Positions 24,521 to 37,143 of a DNA stretch of 64,000 bases are shown here, in pieces. Position numbers and translations under genes: made by a program. The DNA comes from Trochalopteron elliotii (taxonomy: Eukaryota; Chordata; Aves; Passeriformes; Leiothrichidae). How positions within the stretch are numbered: position 1 is the stretch's first letter; each line of letters opens with the position of its first letter. The notes under the pieces are model-generated. The model was not told the origin of the DNA and did not search any database. It worked only from the letters and a program-made list of their open reading frames with translations. The DNA lies in the NCBI GenBank assembly GCA_024734555.1, contig JANPWX010000168.1, positions 737,258 to 801,257 of the forward strand, in the 5' to 3' direction.

Positions 24521-27500
24521 CAAAGAATGCTGACTATCACTGAATTCTAAGAGGTTAATTGGCATATCAATTGCCTGTAATTAATAGATGCATATAGAGA
24601 CAAGAGAAGTGGAGATTTTATAGCTATGAAATTTGTCCATTAGCTACACTTCACACTCATCAAATCCAGTGTTACTGAAGCAGTAAGACTATTGATCTAC
24701 ATATGGATTCTGCTCGGGCACTTGTGATGTCTATTTAATACCCTCCTCTTAAAACGGAACAAGGGGAGGCTGAGCTTGCACCTGGAAATTTCTCAATTTC
24801 TCTTTGCACTTAGTGGCTGAAAAAACCACACAAAATTTAATTATTGTTTCATCCCCTGTTACAATTGTCTCTGATTTTAGCTGAACAAGTTTCCCGAGTC
24901 TAAATCTCTGGCTATAGTAATTATATTGTTGACTCATGTTTGTGTGAGGAAAAGCTTAGTACATTCCACACTGATGACATATCTCCAGGGATATTATCTG
25001 TATTTCTAGAAAATAAAAGGTTAATAATGATGCCTGAAAGAGTCAAGTGTTATCTTCAATTTCCAGCTTTTTGAGAAATAGCTCTGTTCACTGATATTTA
25101 AACCTAGTGTTGTGGCAAGTCTTCAAGGCTTTGTATCTCATCAGTGTAGATATCTTCCCTCTTTTTTTTCTGTTCTCATCAATATGGGAACATACCAGAC
25201 CAGGTTTCCTATACAGACCTGCTGGATCAGAAGTATGCCTTTCTTTAGAATTCATTTCTTTTTAAAAATAATCTGGCTCTAAGACATCCCTGGGTGTCTA
25301 GACTCCCAGGGATAGTCATGAAAGGAGATCCAGCTCTGCTCTGTCAAAGCCCTGCGAGCATCAAGGGCCTGCCAAGATCATCAAAACACAGTTACTTGAA
25401 GTGTGGGTGTAGGTATGAAAATTGCTCCGTTAATACCACCCAGTTTTATGTCTCCACTCACGTGGGAGTGCAGAATATGTCTGACAATGTCTTCAGCTGT
25501 TCAGGAATGAGCACTAACCCGCTTGTATTTTCTGCTTGGTTATGGGATTGGAGTGGGTGGGAAGGGTTCTGTTTCTTTTTCAGCTCACATCTTACAGATC
25601 TGCCAATATGTTGTCACCATCTTCTCCACTCAGACTGCTGCAGAAACCCCAGCTTCATTGCCTATTCTCTTTGCTGAGTGTTTTTTAGGGGCTTGGGGGC
25701 TTTTTTCTGAGTGTGGTGAGTTGTTTGGTTAGGCTTTTGTTTGTTTTTTGTTTGTTTTGATTTTTAAATTAATTCCTTTTTAAAATTACTTTTTGTGCAA
25801 GATCCAGAGGTGATGGGCTTCACAAGGGCTGTCCTGGCACAAATGATCCTTGATGGACTCACTGGGACTGTGGGCAAGCCAGCATTTGTATGAGGGGCAG
25901 CAAGAAGGCAAATTACACTGCAAATCTACGACAATGCAGCTTCAGCCAGAGACAGCTCCAGGTTTTGCAGAATCACCTACTGAGACCCAGGGAAAGGTTG
26001 GAAGGTCAAACTGTGAGCTGTCCCACTTTCATCTACTTGTGAAGGCCATGAATTTCTTTGTAGACATTTTAACAAATAATGCTTCAGAAATATATTTTCC
26101 CCTAACATCCTACTCCTTTTTTTTCTTCACAAGTGTAGAAGCCAACAACAACTCAGCACGAATGTTTTAAGTTAACTAAAAGAAGATAGTAAGAATGCAT
26201 GTTTCACCCTTCCAGAGGGGTCATTATGAAAGAGTGAGGTTAAAAATAGTGTTAACATGATCAACAAAAAAATGAACTCTTCATTTTTCTGCATCTTTTA
26301 AGACATTCTGGAATGTCCCTCTGTGAGCCCTTCTGTCATCCTCCTTCCTTTTCCTTTTAACCAACACCCAGCCTCTACATCATAGAAAAGGAAAGTTTTT
26401 GCTACCTCTGGCTGCAGCTGAAGGAGGCGTCCCTCAATGCTCTATCAGCTCCATTTTGGGATGAAGTCAAGATGCATATTTTTCCCTCCTCATTTTTCTC
26501 TTTTCCTCTGTGTCACTGAGAAAATCAGGCACCCAGATGTAACGGCTGCAGATCTTGCGTGATCCACCTCTCTGCTGCTCTAGTTTCCCTCTTTAGTGAA
26601 TCTTAAAGAATTTGGAGGAAATTTGAATTTCTTTGCTGGTGCTCTATCTTTAAAAAGCAAATGTTACTGAATATTTAAGACTGTTTTTTTTCTATCGAAT
26701 TGTTAACAGATTCAGGACTATCTCTGTTAAAAAATGCAGGAGAGTGCATTCTGAAATGCATATTTGTAATTGTATCTATCTTCACCTCCTACTCTTGGTG
26801 TCCAGAATGGACTGTGGAACTCATGACATGCTGCTGCCCCAGGGAGCTTCCTTCTGAACAGCCTTCCTCTAGGAGAATGCTCACCATCACCTTAGGTGCA
26901 AGTTTCCTTCAGGTGTCTAGGATAGCCAGCAAGACCCACAATTCTGCCCATTTAGGCACATCTACAAGCATTTTGCAAGCCTAAATATGTCTCAGCATCT
27001 TATTTTCAAAAGCTGGATCCTAAGTATCTGGAGAGTTTGAAATGAAGGGTTCCCCAGCCTGAAATTTCAAGATATGATACAAATGAGTTTAACAGCAGTT
27101 GTGTTTGCTGCGTTCACCACACAGGGTTATCCTCTGTGATGGACTGACACTTGCTGACCCTGGAGGCAAGCAGAGACACAACAGTAGCTTAATGGTGATT
27201 TCCTGGACTTTGATTTGGAAGGGACCAACAGGGATGAATAATATGAAAATGTCATAGCTCAGGACAACTGCATTATTAATGGACTTATTAGCATAGCTAT
27301 TAGCACCATGCCAATAATAATCTTATCATCAAAATGATTATGATAATTACTATTAATATAGCAATGAACATAAGTAGCAATGATAATTCTTAATGTTAAC
27401 ACAGTTATGAGCTCTTTGTATATTTTGTGAGATGTGCCCTGTTTTACATAGGGTCTTCTCATTCCATTCTTAGTCTTTCTCATCCTCTTCTGCCTCTCCC

Positions 27501-27729
27501 CTGGCCCACACACCCTGTAGCTGCTGTCTTTCCTTTCCAATGTTTAATCCTTCCCCTCTGTTGTCCCAAACATCACTCTCCTCCTTGAATATTCTCCTGT
27601 TCAGGGAAATGTGAGTCTCCAATCCCACAGGATTTTTTCCCAGCATGCCATGAACTGTTGGAGTTGTGTAAACAGAGCTGGGTTCACAGTACATATAGAA
27701 CACTGACCTGCACCCCAGAACTGGGGTAG
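24521..27729. other. Gene-free stretch
   Basis: No gene is supported. The segment 24550-24740 contains TTAATTGG, TAATTAAT and ATGCATAT cores and resembles a conserved non-coding element by texture only. The plus-strand frame 25294-25677 (127 codons) has no motif and runs into a T/G-only stretch (25735-25759). A small inverted repeat sits at 26268-26288 (aaaaatgaa and ttcattttt around ctc). From 27290 to 27400 the sequence is an AT-rich ATAAT-like low-complexity stretch. Confidence 0.65.
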
Positions 27730-27972
27730 GAATCACAGAGTCACAGAATCACAGAAGATGCTCAATTGGAAGGGGCCCACAAGGATCACCCTTTTTATAA
27801 GCTCCCTTAAGGTGCTGGAAAGCCACAATGAGGTGTCCCTGAGGGGGCTTTCTCTTCTGCAGGCTGAGCAACCCCAGCTGTCTCAGCCTGTCTTTGTAGG
27901 GGAGATGCTTCAGCCCTCTGAGCATCTTCATGGCCATGACCAGCCTTTGGACCTTCTCTAACAAGTCCATGA
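27730..27972 (-). mobile_element. CR1 LINE fragment, 5'-truncated and internally deleted
   Basis: CR1 is a non-LTR retrotransposon that copies itself through its own reverse transcriptase and is the dominant repeat of bird genomes. On the minus strand a 73-codon open frame (27970 down to 27749) carries LLEKVQR, then YKDRLRQLGLLSLQKRK and FQHLKGAYKK, which I recognise as the C-terminal part of the CR1 ORF2 protein, just after the reverse-transcriptase domain. After KGAYKK the frame passes straight into the 3'-terminal CR1 sequence (ggccccttccaatt) and then the tail of cacagaat-type repeats at 27730-27756. A complete element has considerably more coding sequence between those two points, so this copy has lost an internal piece as well as its whole 5' part. 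It cannot make an active protein. Confidence 0.95.
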
Positions 27973-30519
27973 TCTACCAAGGTCAAAAGATCCTCTTGAT
28001 CTCTTTCTCTATGAACCTTATGTGCAGAGTAAGATAAAATAGAGCAGAATAAAGCAGAATAGTACTACTGGACATAATTAAAAGACAAATATACAAACCA
28101 GAACTTTATAAAAATTAAAACCCAGAACTTTATAAAAATTAATATTAAGAACATAATTCGTCCTATGAAATAATTTTTCTTATGAAATCTTTTCATCCTA
28201 ATTAAGTGAAAGTAAAGTTCAATGTGGTTACTGCCTTGGCTGCTTATAATTTTTTCATGCTCTACTGTGCACCAGCTGGACTTTGAAACAACTAACAGGA
28301 TTTTCGTTGACTTCAAAGTATAATACAGCAGCTCATGTGGGAGAGACAAGGTTCCTTCTATTTTAGTATTTACTTTTTCTGTTCTGGGATAGACAGCTGT
28401 GAGAGAGAAGTATGGCAGCTACAGACTGAGGCACATCCCTTATTTTTTAACTCTTAGATCAGTGGTGAGAAGTCTGTACCTGCAGAAGGACCAGGTACTG
28501 AGCCTGGAGCTTCTGAGACAGACGCAGGGGAAAATTGATCCTTCTTCCCATTTGTTCAAATGCAGTTCAAAACTGTAAGTACAAATTGCATTTGCAAAAC
28601 AAAATAAGTTATCCCTTGAAAAACTGACTTCCTGCTTTTCAAGGGTCACACTTCTGTGACTATTTTGTTTTTGACCACTTCCTCATCACATTCAGGCCAG
28701 ATCTAACAGAGAACCACAGTCAGAAGAAGAAAAGAATAATGAATTCCAAAACTGATTTATAACCGTGCCATCCATTAGCAACCTCTTCACATTTCCTAGG
28801 TGGTTAAATATCGGTGAGTCTGTCAAGCCTGGCTACTGTGTGGGTAATCCCCAAAAGGGAAAAGTGGAAAACTTCTCTTTTCCCCGTGAAAATTCTGCAG
28901 AGGATGCTGCCACAGCCGTGACTGAGTCCTACCATGGATGGAAAGGACAGGGAGGAAATGAGATATGTAACAGCAGTGCCTGGCTCCAGCAATTGTGGAA
29001 ACTTGCCATGTGTTCTGTGCGTCGTTTTTATAGGTCTGATCATGACATATGATAGATGCCAGAAAATAGGCTCTTATCATCATTCCACAGACAGTCTCTC
29101 TTTTAGTATGTGCCCTGGGCGTGATCCTGACAGTTTCACTGGCACAGATACAGAAGAAAGTATTTGCTCTTCTCTGTAACCTATTTACAGGGATTTCTTC
29201 TGAACTCCCAGAATTTCCCCTGGAGTAGGACAACCCCATGCTGTTCTCAGTTAGCGTTATGAATAACATTTTCCAATAAAAAACGTGTCTGTGTTCAGCC
29301 TGAAAGATTTCTGTCACAAGACATTTGCCAACTGCAGACCAGAATTTAGTTTGGAATTTTGAATTTTGGGGCAGCCTGCTCCTAAATTAGTGACCTTAGG
29401 AGCTCAAGGTCATCAGCTCAGCATGAGCTAGCTCTTTCCTGCTTGGCACAGGGAGCAGAAAAACCCAGGAAGCCTTGGCTATAAAGTAGGCCACAAACCT
29501 TGGAGTTTCAGGCAGCTGTTCAACAGAACTGACTTTCTTTACATCAACAAAAATGAGGCAAATGGCTTTTTATTTTTGAGTTAATGTAGGCTCCGGGGAA
29601 GATATTTAATCTGGGAAGTATCATATGTCTTAGGCTTGGGAAAAAAGAATTCTCAGAATTTCTACTTCATAGGGAATTGTGAAATCTTTTAGGTTCTGGT
29701 TCAATTTTGATTAAAGTGAAATTTTGAAAAGATTTTTTTCACACACACTGAAGAAGCTACTTTACCACCAGTTCTATTTCTGCTCCAAGCTAGGGATAAT
29801 TAGGCAAAAAGGTGTCCAAATAAAAAGAAGAGCCCTGCTACTAATCTCAAAACGATGAAACTTGAGGAAAGTTCACAGCACCATTGATGTTATTGTAACT
29901 AGGATTTGAAAGCAGGAGAGGAAATAAAATCATTGCCTTGTCAAAGGGATGTAAGACGTATATGAGCTGTATATTTGCCCTCTGGACAGTAGGAAAGCAG
30001 TGGAAAAAAGAATGGAAAAAATAGAAGCACCTGAAAAAATATAATGGAAAAGTAAGGCAAATAGGTAGAACTTCAAAATAGTTTTGGTTAAGAATTTAAA
30101 TTTCTGTTTTCCCTATCCAGTCTTCAAATAGCAGGGTAAATTTTGCAGAAGTGCTTGGGAACGTATTGCAGGAATCTCCATTGAAGATGGGGAACAAAAG
30201 TGCTTTTGGCACATTAGAAATTGTAGCACCTGGTCCAGGGGTTCCTCTCTGGGCAGTTTTAGATAATCAGAATCTTCATCTTCTCCCTGTGCAGGGAAAC
30301 AGACTAATCTAGACAAGGGTGGTCAATGACATCATTGCAAGCCAAAAGAAAACAAAGAATTTGTCTTAAGGATTTTATTCTAAATAAAATGAACCTGATC
30401 ATCAGGGGCTTCTAAAGATATGGAAACGGAACCCAAATGGAAGGGATGAAGACACAATACTCTATGCAGAGCTAATTAAAACAAAGTTTTCATGGGAATA
30501 TGAGACCTTGAATCTTTTT
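27973..30519. other. Gene-free stretch holding the longest open frame of the window
   Basis: The longest open frame of the window is here (minus strand, 28823-29317, 164 codons). It has no domain, signal peptide or repeat that I recognise. Plus-strand frames (28765-29052, 28934-29179) and another minus-strand frame (28804-29043) overlap it, so the area is simply poor in stop codons. No promoter, acceptor or donor arrangement supports a gene. An exact two-copy tandem repeat is listed separately at 28098-28142. Confidence 0.6.
28098..28142. repeat. Exact two-copy tandem repeat, 24-bp period
   Basis: The 21 bases starting ccagaactttataaa at 28098-28118 recur without change at 28122-28142. The identity of the copies suggests a recent local duplication. 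It lies about 125 bases from the CR1 fragment and may vary in copy number between individuals. Confidence 0.9.
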
Positions 30520-30874
30520 TTTTTGCGCGCTCTATTTTAACAGAACAGTGGTTTCCTTTTTTCCACTTTGTGGAATACGGACCAACAGCTCAGTTGCACA
30601 AGATGTTTGCTGCTCCCATTTTTCCATTTCCTTCAGCTTGCAAAAGATTCCTCTGAAATCCAGATTTGCAGAGCACTGAGCCGGGCCCGGTGCGTCCTGG
30701 CTGGTCAGTGACTGCAGCAGCTGGCCCACGGTCATGAACCTCCTCCCCTTGAAACTGGTGTCTTGAATTGCTGAATAAATTCATCACTTTCTAAAGATAG
30801 AGGTGACAGAGAGACAGCCCTCGGGCTGGGCAGACAAATTACTCTGTTATATAAGAAACTTGGCCTTCGGGGCG
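30520..30874 (-). other. CpG-enriched patch with acceptor-like site and coding-like frame (possible exon or pseudoexon)
   Basis: About 10 CpG dinucleotides fall within 355 bases (including gcgcgc near 30525 and the cluster at 30680-30692), which stands out in this CpG-poor window. On the minus strand a pyrimidine-rich run ends in ctttag with the AG at 30792-30791, a good splice-acceptor shape. Downstream, a frame from an ATG (30735 down to 30532, 67 codons) begins MTVGQLLQSLTSQ and contains FRGIFCKLKEMEKWEQQ, with CTG- and CAG-rich codons near its start. A different frame just after the acceptor reads SDEFIQQFK and soon stops, so a one-base shift would be needed to join them. I do not recognise the protein. 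It could be a decayed exon, an exon of an unannotated transcript, or a conserved regulatory element. Confidence 0.25.
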
Positions 30875-33800
30875 ATGTCAAAATTTGCCTGCAAAATGTT
30901 TGGCCAAAGATCAACACTGAACTGGAGCTGTGATAGCTTCACTTTGTCTGACTTACCCATGTCTTTCCCTAGTATATGGTAGTCTAATCTGGTCAAGAGC
31001 CACGTTTTAATTGCATTTTAGATTTTATAATTACCTTACATTTTACCTTTAGTGTCCCTGTGAGAAGTAGGCTGAGATAATCTTTAAAAGAGGACTGAGC
31101 AAAGAGGAAGGAGAAAGATACCGAAACATGTAGCCTGAAATGATTGCTTTAAATCAGACTCCCTGTTGATCTTTCCTGGTGCAAAACACAGAGAAATATT
31201 TTGTTTGCTTGTCTTGCTCAGACCTGCAGCTGGTGGGATGAGCATTAGCTGTGGCTGCACACTTTCCTTGGGGGAGTGACCAGGCCCACCAGGCCTTGGA
31301 ATTGCAAGTGAAAATTGCTGAACTTCAACCAAACGGGGAGATTTTTATAAAGAGATCAACATGGACCATGCTGCTGAGATCTCTCTGCTGCTTCACACTT
31401 GTACTTGAGACCCTCAGAACAATAATCCATTTATCACTTAGTCTTCATCACTTTAGAAAATTGTGATTTGCTCTGAACGCTTTGTGCATCACATTATTAC
31501 GGAAGACAAATTCCGGTGGAAAAAAGAAGAGAAGAATTAATGAAATGGCCAAGAAAATTATTCTTTTTTATTTCCCTTTGTAAATCTGATGGCATTTTGC
31601 AAGTAGACCCATCTTTGCTAGTAGATTTTTCAGCTCTAGTCTCAGATCTACCTGTTTTGATATATGACCAGAGAAAAACATTTTGTAAACCAAGATCTAT
31701 TTTTTCATCCCCCAGGATGGCCTGGGGGACTTATGACATAATCCACTGCTACTTAAAGCTAATTTTTTGGAAGTGAGTTAGAGCAGTGATCCTGTATCTT
31801 TATAACATAGAACAGAAAAATATTTATTAGCAACAACCCTCTTATGCTTCATTACAGGATCATGAAAACTATTTTCCTCCGTTATGCTCTTAATAATGAA
31901 CAACGGGCACATTTATTTTCAAACTGCAACACAAAACCACAGAGAAATCCAACTGCCTCAAGTGTTGAAGGCACAAAGCTCTTCAAAATCATAAAGTAAA
32001 ATCCACCTTCAAACAAAATCCCAGTGCAATGACCTTGGTCTGACTCCAGCTTTCATTCTGAATATGTTGGGAACCAAATCCTGGTCTAACAAAGAATGAA
32101 CTTGTTACCTTGCAAATGGTCAGCAGAAGGCTTTTCCCTCTCTGCTGCCTTACTGAAACTTTGAGTGTGTAAGCAGGACAGCCTTCACGAATCAGCCCTA
32201 TGCCTGACTTACAGAGCTGAATGCTATCCCAAAAGAGGGGAGAGAAAAAAGAGGTGGTTCAGGCTGAGCCTTGCTACATCTAAATAGCGGTTTTAAATTT
32301 TCAGAAGTCAGAGTGCAGCTGATTAGATCTGCAGCTGTCTAGGTGAAAGCAAGTGATTGGTGGATCTCAGAAGGTTTGGGACTGGATTCACCCATATGGT
32401 TTGAGTCACTCTGACAATAGAAAACAGCTGTAAAACTGTTTCCCTGGCCAGAAAAAGTTGGGTTTATGGTTGCTTTGCGTCTCCAAGCATCTGATGAATA
32501 CAGTTCTTTGTCTCAAAAAGCATCTGAAAACCCAGATGCTTATCTGCATTTCTCAGCTAAATAAATTACGGCAGTAATTTTGTGGTGATAGCCCTTTGTG
32601 AGCTTTTTCAATAATTTTTGATATTGAGTAATTGGTCAGAGAATATTTGAATACAAATTCTGTCTGTGCCAAGGGGAGGTATTATCTCTTATAGGCTCCA
32701 TCTATTAAAAGGAAGGCTCTGCTCTGGGAAACTCACAGCCTAGGTATAAAACTGCAGAAGGACAATTAACAATCAGTCTAGACAGAGAGAACAAGTAAAA
32801 CAGGGAGGGAATAAAGCTTAAAAAGGAAGAATGACTGAGCACTCACACTCAGCTCATTTTCATGCCTTAGTTGGTCTGTAGGCGGGTGGTTTTTATCTAT
32901 TTCTTTGATGGACTCAATGGAAGCAATGGAAGCTTATAGATTTTATGAGACAAGTATTTTGAGAAGAGACTTTAAGGGGTGGAGACAGACTAGATTAGGT
33001 TGGGAAGGAAATTTCAGACAGGGGGACTCTGTTGAAGAAGGCACCAGAGAAAGAGCTGGTGAAACAGATGTGTGCAGCTGGAGCCAAATGAATGAGGCAA
33101 AGGTGAAAGGATGGGAGCAGAGCTCGTTCAGGAGACATTCCATGCTTCTACTTCCACTCCTACTCCAAGCCTGAAATGCATGGAAATAGAGTGCAGAGGT
33201 TCTGATGCAGGAAGGATTGCAGTGGCAAAAACTAATTCAAAATCCTCAAGCTCCACAAAAGACATATTTACTGTTCTGAATTGAGAGTTTAGACTAGAAA
33301 TATGCATTTCATGTGCTGGGCTTTAACATTTTCAAATTCTTTTTATAGATTCCTTTGTAAGAATGCTCTGTTTTCATGTTTGCTTGAGACCACTTGCACA
33401 CTTGTATTCTTTGAATGAAGACTCTGGAGACCAAGACTGAAAGAGATGCTTTATTATTTGCTCTCTTTCTCAGTCCCTCTTTTTCTTCTCTTCACACACA
33501 TACATCTCTTCATTTTCCCCCCTCTCCCCTATCTCTGAAGGCAATATTTCCAAATGTGCACTTTCTCAGTCTTGTCTGAATGCTCTTTAGATTAAAGGTC
33601 AAAAATACAATTCTTGTCATTGTGTAGATACCAAAGAAAATGATAAAAATGGAACAGTATCTGTTCTGCGGACTACATTAAAAATAACCGAAAGCAACAG
33701 CTTTAGGACTGATTTAAGAAGTCATGCAAATGTGTAAAATCTAACAGCCTTAGGACACAGTTTAACACTTTGAGACATGCTGCATGCTTTTAGAAAGTTC

Positions 33801-36800
33801 CTTTAAAAGTTGGCAGGGGATAAATCACCTTTTCCAATTATTTTGAAATTATGCAAGCTCGGCACACTACTACTTTTGATCAGAAGTACTTATTGAATTG
33901 CATATTCTCCAAATATCACCTCTCAAGGTCACACTAACATCTAGATCATAACAGGATTGCAGTCCTCTGTGGTCTGAGGGCTCTCTGCACTTCCTCTGGC
34001 AGCAGTGGGAGTTAGACCAGACGTGAAACTCTAATTGCTTTGGGGATAGTAAGACTTTGCACCCATTTTAATGACTTTACATCATTGAAATGGCAGCACA
34101 ATGACAAAAGAGGCAAGATCAGTGTTTGAAGAGTTTTGCATTCAGGTATGGCTGTTTTTCTATTCCTCATGATCATAGGAAGGTGATAAAATTTTATCAA
34201 GTTAATTAAAGCACTACCTATTAAACAGAATTCTAAAGGTTAAAATAAAACAAAATCATGCAGTCACAAGAAAAACCCCTGTGATAAGTATAAGTTGCAG
34301 AATATTCTTCAGCTTTTCCTATCGACACTTTAAGCAGTGCTATGCTCTTTGCCAGTATGGGATACACATCTACTGACCATGGGAGTGAAAAAACCCCACC
34401 CAGCCGTTAAGTTTAAACAATTCAATAGACAATGACACGCTAACAGTGAAGGAAAAACTTGCGTGTTCTCTGAGAAATAAGCATATACCTACATATAAAG
34501 TAATGTATTCTCTGCTGCTGTGTGAAAATCAACATTCTCTGACTGATAGGGGCACTTCTGAAAGGGTTATTCAGTGCTTAAGAGAGTACTTGTCACTTGC
34601 ATAATTTTAATAGAATTAGCAGACAGTCTGATAGGATTACTTCTTCTCATGATAATCCATCTTCTCTGTAGTACTGGGAATTTTTGGTGAAAAACGCAGC
34701 TACTGGCTTAAAAATATTTTTCTTAAGCCTCATTTTTAAAAGTCATTGTGTCATTGAGCATTATTATTATTAGATATGGACACTTGCCAAAACCCCAGAG
34801 CCACACAGTCCCAAACTGGGAGAAATTTGAGACCACAGAGCTTTCCATTTTGAAGCTACCTCTCATTAATTATAATTTATTTTTATTATTTACTTTTTAT
34901 TGTTGAATCTGGATACTAGCAATGAGAAGTATAGAGAATAAAAATGCCCTGAAAAGTTTATAAAATAGAGATGACATTGGTAGTATGTATCAGAGGACAG
35001 GCAAGGAGAAAGCCAGTTAACTCCACACTAAAGGAAAGCTAGGATAAAAGGGTAGGGGATATCGGGAACAATTCTACCTGGCAACATGGATAGAACATTT
35101 GACCAAGCTGAGTACTCTGGAATACTCCCGCCTTCCCAGGAGTCTTAGAAGCAAGGGCTAAAGAAGGCAGTTGGCAGGGAAAAGGGAGAAACAGCCTTGG
35201 TAGTTTTCTAGGATCTGTCTGAAGCCTAATTCCTAAGACTCTGTACAACCAGATGGTGGGGAAATGCCTTCTTGACTAACCATGGAAAAAGACCACCATG
35301 GTACAAAATTAGAACCAGTTCCACTTCTTCTACAGCAATCTTCTGCTACTGATTTACAGTCTGTATCTAAAGTAGAAAGGGGAGAGCAAGGACCCATCTC
35401 TGCCTGCTCTTTTTCATCTGCTCTTTTGGCTCATAGGAGTTTTCTTGAGCAGGAGTAGAGTAGCCTTCAGTGCTACGTGATGCACAGCCGAGGCAGGGCA
35501 GGGAAGGACAAAAGTGACCCTCATGCAGCCCAATAATGGCTGAGACTCTGCTCAATACTTTGGAGGAATGGAATTTAACAACTGGTACAGAAGGCAGCAT
35601 CTTAGAGGACCATGGATATGTAAGATAAGGAATTAGCTGGACCCCTGTGGTATCAAAGAGATGATAACAGAGTTTTCTGGTACCCAGAAGTAAAGTTTCC
35701 ATGGTTACCTTCCTATGGAATAGGGAATACAGAATACTCTTCATCCAGGTCTAATACCACTGCCGAGCTGGAGGGTATAAATCAGCAAAGTTTCTTTTAG
35801 GTTTTCTCCATTGCTGGCTTATTGGGCAATTCCTTGTCCAGGTGTCCTTGGAGATTTAGATCCAGGCTTCCCTCCCAGCTCAGATCATTAAGACCTTTAA
35901 GACAATTCATTTAATTTGGACTGAAGAATTAATATCAACCTGGAATCTCAGAGCTCATCTGAGTTGGAGACAGTACCTAACACCAAAGAAAGGGATCTTT
36001 TAAAACCCTCTCAACATATAAACATATTTCTGAAGTATCTTCTTGGAATTACTAGAATAGTTTCACACACATTTCTGAAATGTGTGATTTAAAAGTTCTG
36101 GCCTAGTTGAACATCATATTTATTACAAAAAGCTATATTAATTTGTAACTGATTTCTACATTAGCTTGCATATATATGCACAAAAATGAGACTTTTTCCT
36201 AGCCCTGGGGAATAACATTTGTGGAAGAAAGAGTAAGAAAACGGGTTTGAAAATATATAAGCAGTATACTAACTCCAGGGAATAGAAAAATCTCAATTTT
36301 TGTAGTAGTTTTTTTTTAAATTTGTAGCCACAAAAAAGTAGAAAATGTCTGTCATTATTCAGACAGGATATGTCTTACACTTATTGGGTATTCCTTAGTA
36401 TGTTCCTTAGTATATTCCAGTACCTTTTCTGAAGAGACCATCAAAATGTGCAAAGAGAAAACAAACATAAACTGGATGTTGAAGACAGAGACAGGTGAGG
36501 TTTGTTGAAAGTGTACTGAAAAATGAAGAGAGCAAGGACACTGAAGGATTGCAGTTTTTATTATCTTGCTTGGACTAATGCACACTTCAGCTGTATGTGG
36601 TGCATAGCATATAAATGAGATTTATTTGCAACACAGAACAAAATGTAAGCAAAGCAAGATGACTCTCCCAGCAGAGGAAAAGTGGGGCAGGATTATCTCT
36701 GCAGAATCCTCACTGCAGGGAGGATGGGAAGAAATAAAGAAAGGAATCTCTACAATTAGAAATCAACTTTGGTGAACCAAAACCCCACATTTGGAGTAGA

Positions 36801-37100
36801 CCTGCTGGAAATCTGGACAGTGTTATGATCTATGTAGCACTTGGGCATTTTTACACAGGGCTTTTCTCTGGATGCTGTGGAGTTCCTAGGAGACCCTGTA
36901 TTCCTAGGAGATTCCAAGGAGAACCCCTGCTGGCCGATCCAGAGAGCTAAAGCATACTCAGGCAGAGAGCACATCTGAAGTGCCATCATAATCAGGGAAA
37001 GCTCCCTTCAGTCTTTCTTTCAAAATGACTTTACTCATAAGCCCCTGGACAAGGTCCTGTGAAACTCTGGGCATAGCAGTGGGTAAAACTTTGAAAAGAA
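30875..37100. other. Gene-free stretch
   Basis: No gene is supported. The minus-strand frame 35367-35744 (125 codons) and plus-strand frame 32905-33174 have no recognisable motif. A pyrimidine-rich tract lies at 33476-33536. A 14-base perfect palindrome (TGCATATATATGCA) is at 36167-36180, and a 12-13 base duplication (ttccttagtat) is near 36390-36415. Confidence 0.65.
33476..33536. repeat. Pyrimidine-rich tract
   Basis: Mostly C and T on the plus strand with a short CACACACATACAT interruption, ending in a C- and T-rich stretch before atctctg. Possibly a decayed CT simple repeat. Confidence 0.65.
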
Positions 37101-37115
37101 CCAAAACAAGAATTT

Positions 37116-37143
37116 AAAAAAAGAAAAAAAAAAAAAAAAGAGG
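37116..37143. repeat. A-rich homopolymer tract
   Basis: Long A runs interrupted only by single G residues. It may be a slippage product or the tail of an old retroposon; no body is recognisable upstream. Confidence 0.75.

Noticed and set aside
27214..27228. tttggaagggaccaa resembles the CR1 3' core
   Set aside because: Only about 15 bases match, with no tail or CAACCCC block next to it; chance similarity cannot be excluded.
28823..29317. 164-codon minus-strand frame as a gene
   Set aside because: No domain or signal, overlapping open frames on both strands, and no splice or promoter context.
35367..35744. 125-codon minus-strand frame as a retroelement or gene remnant
   Set aside because: No reverse transcriptase, protease or integrase motif and no terminal repeats could be found.
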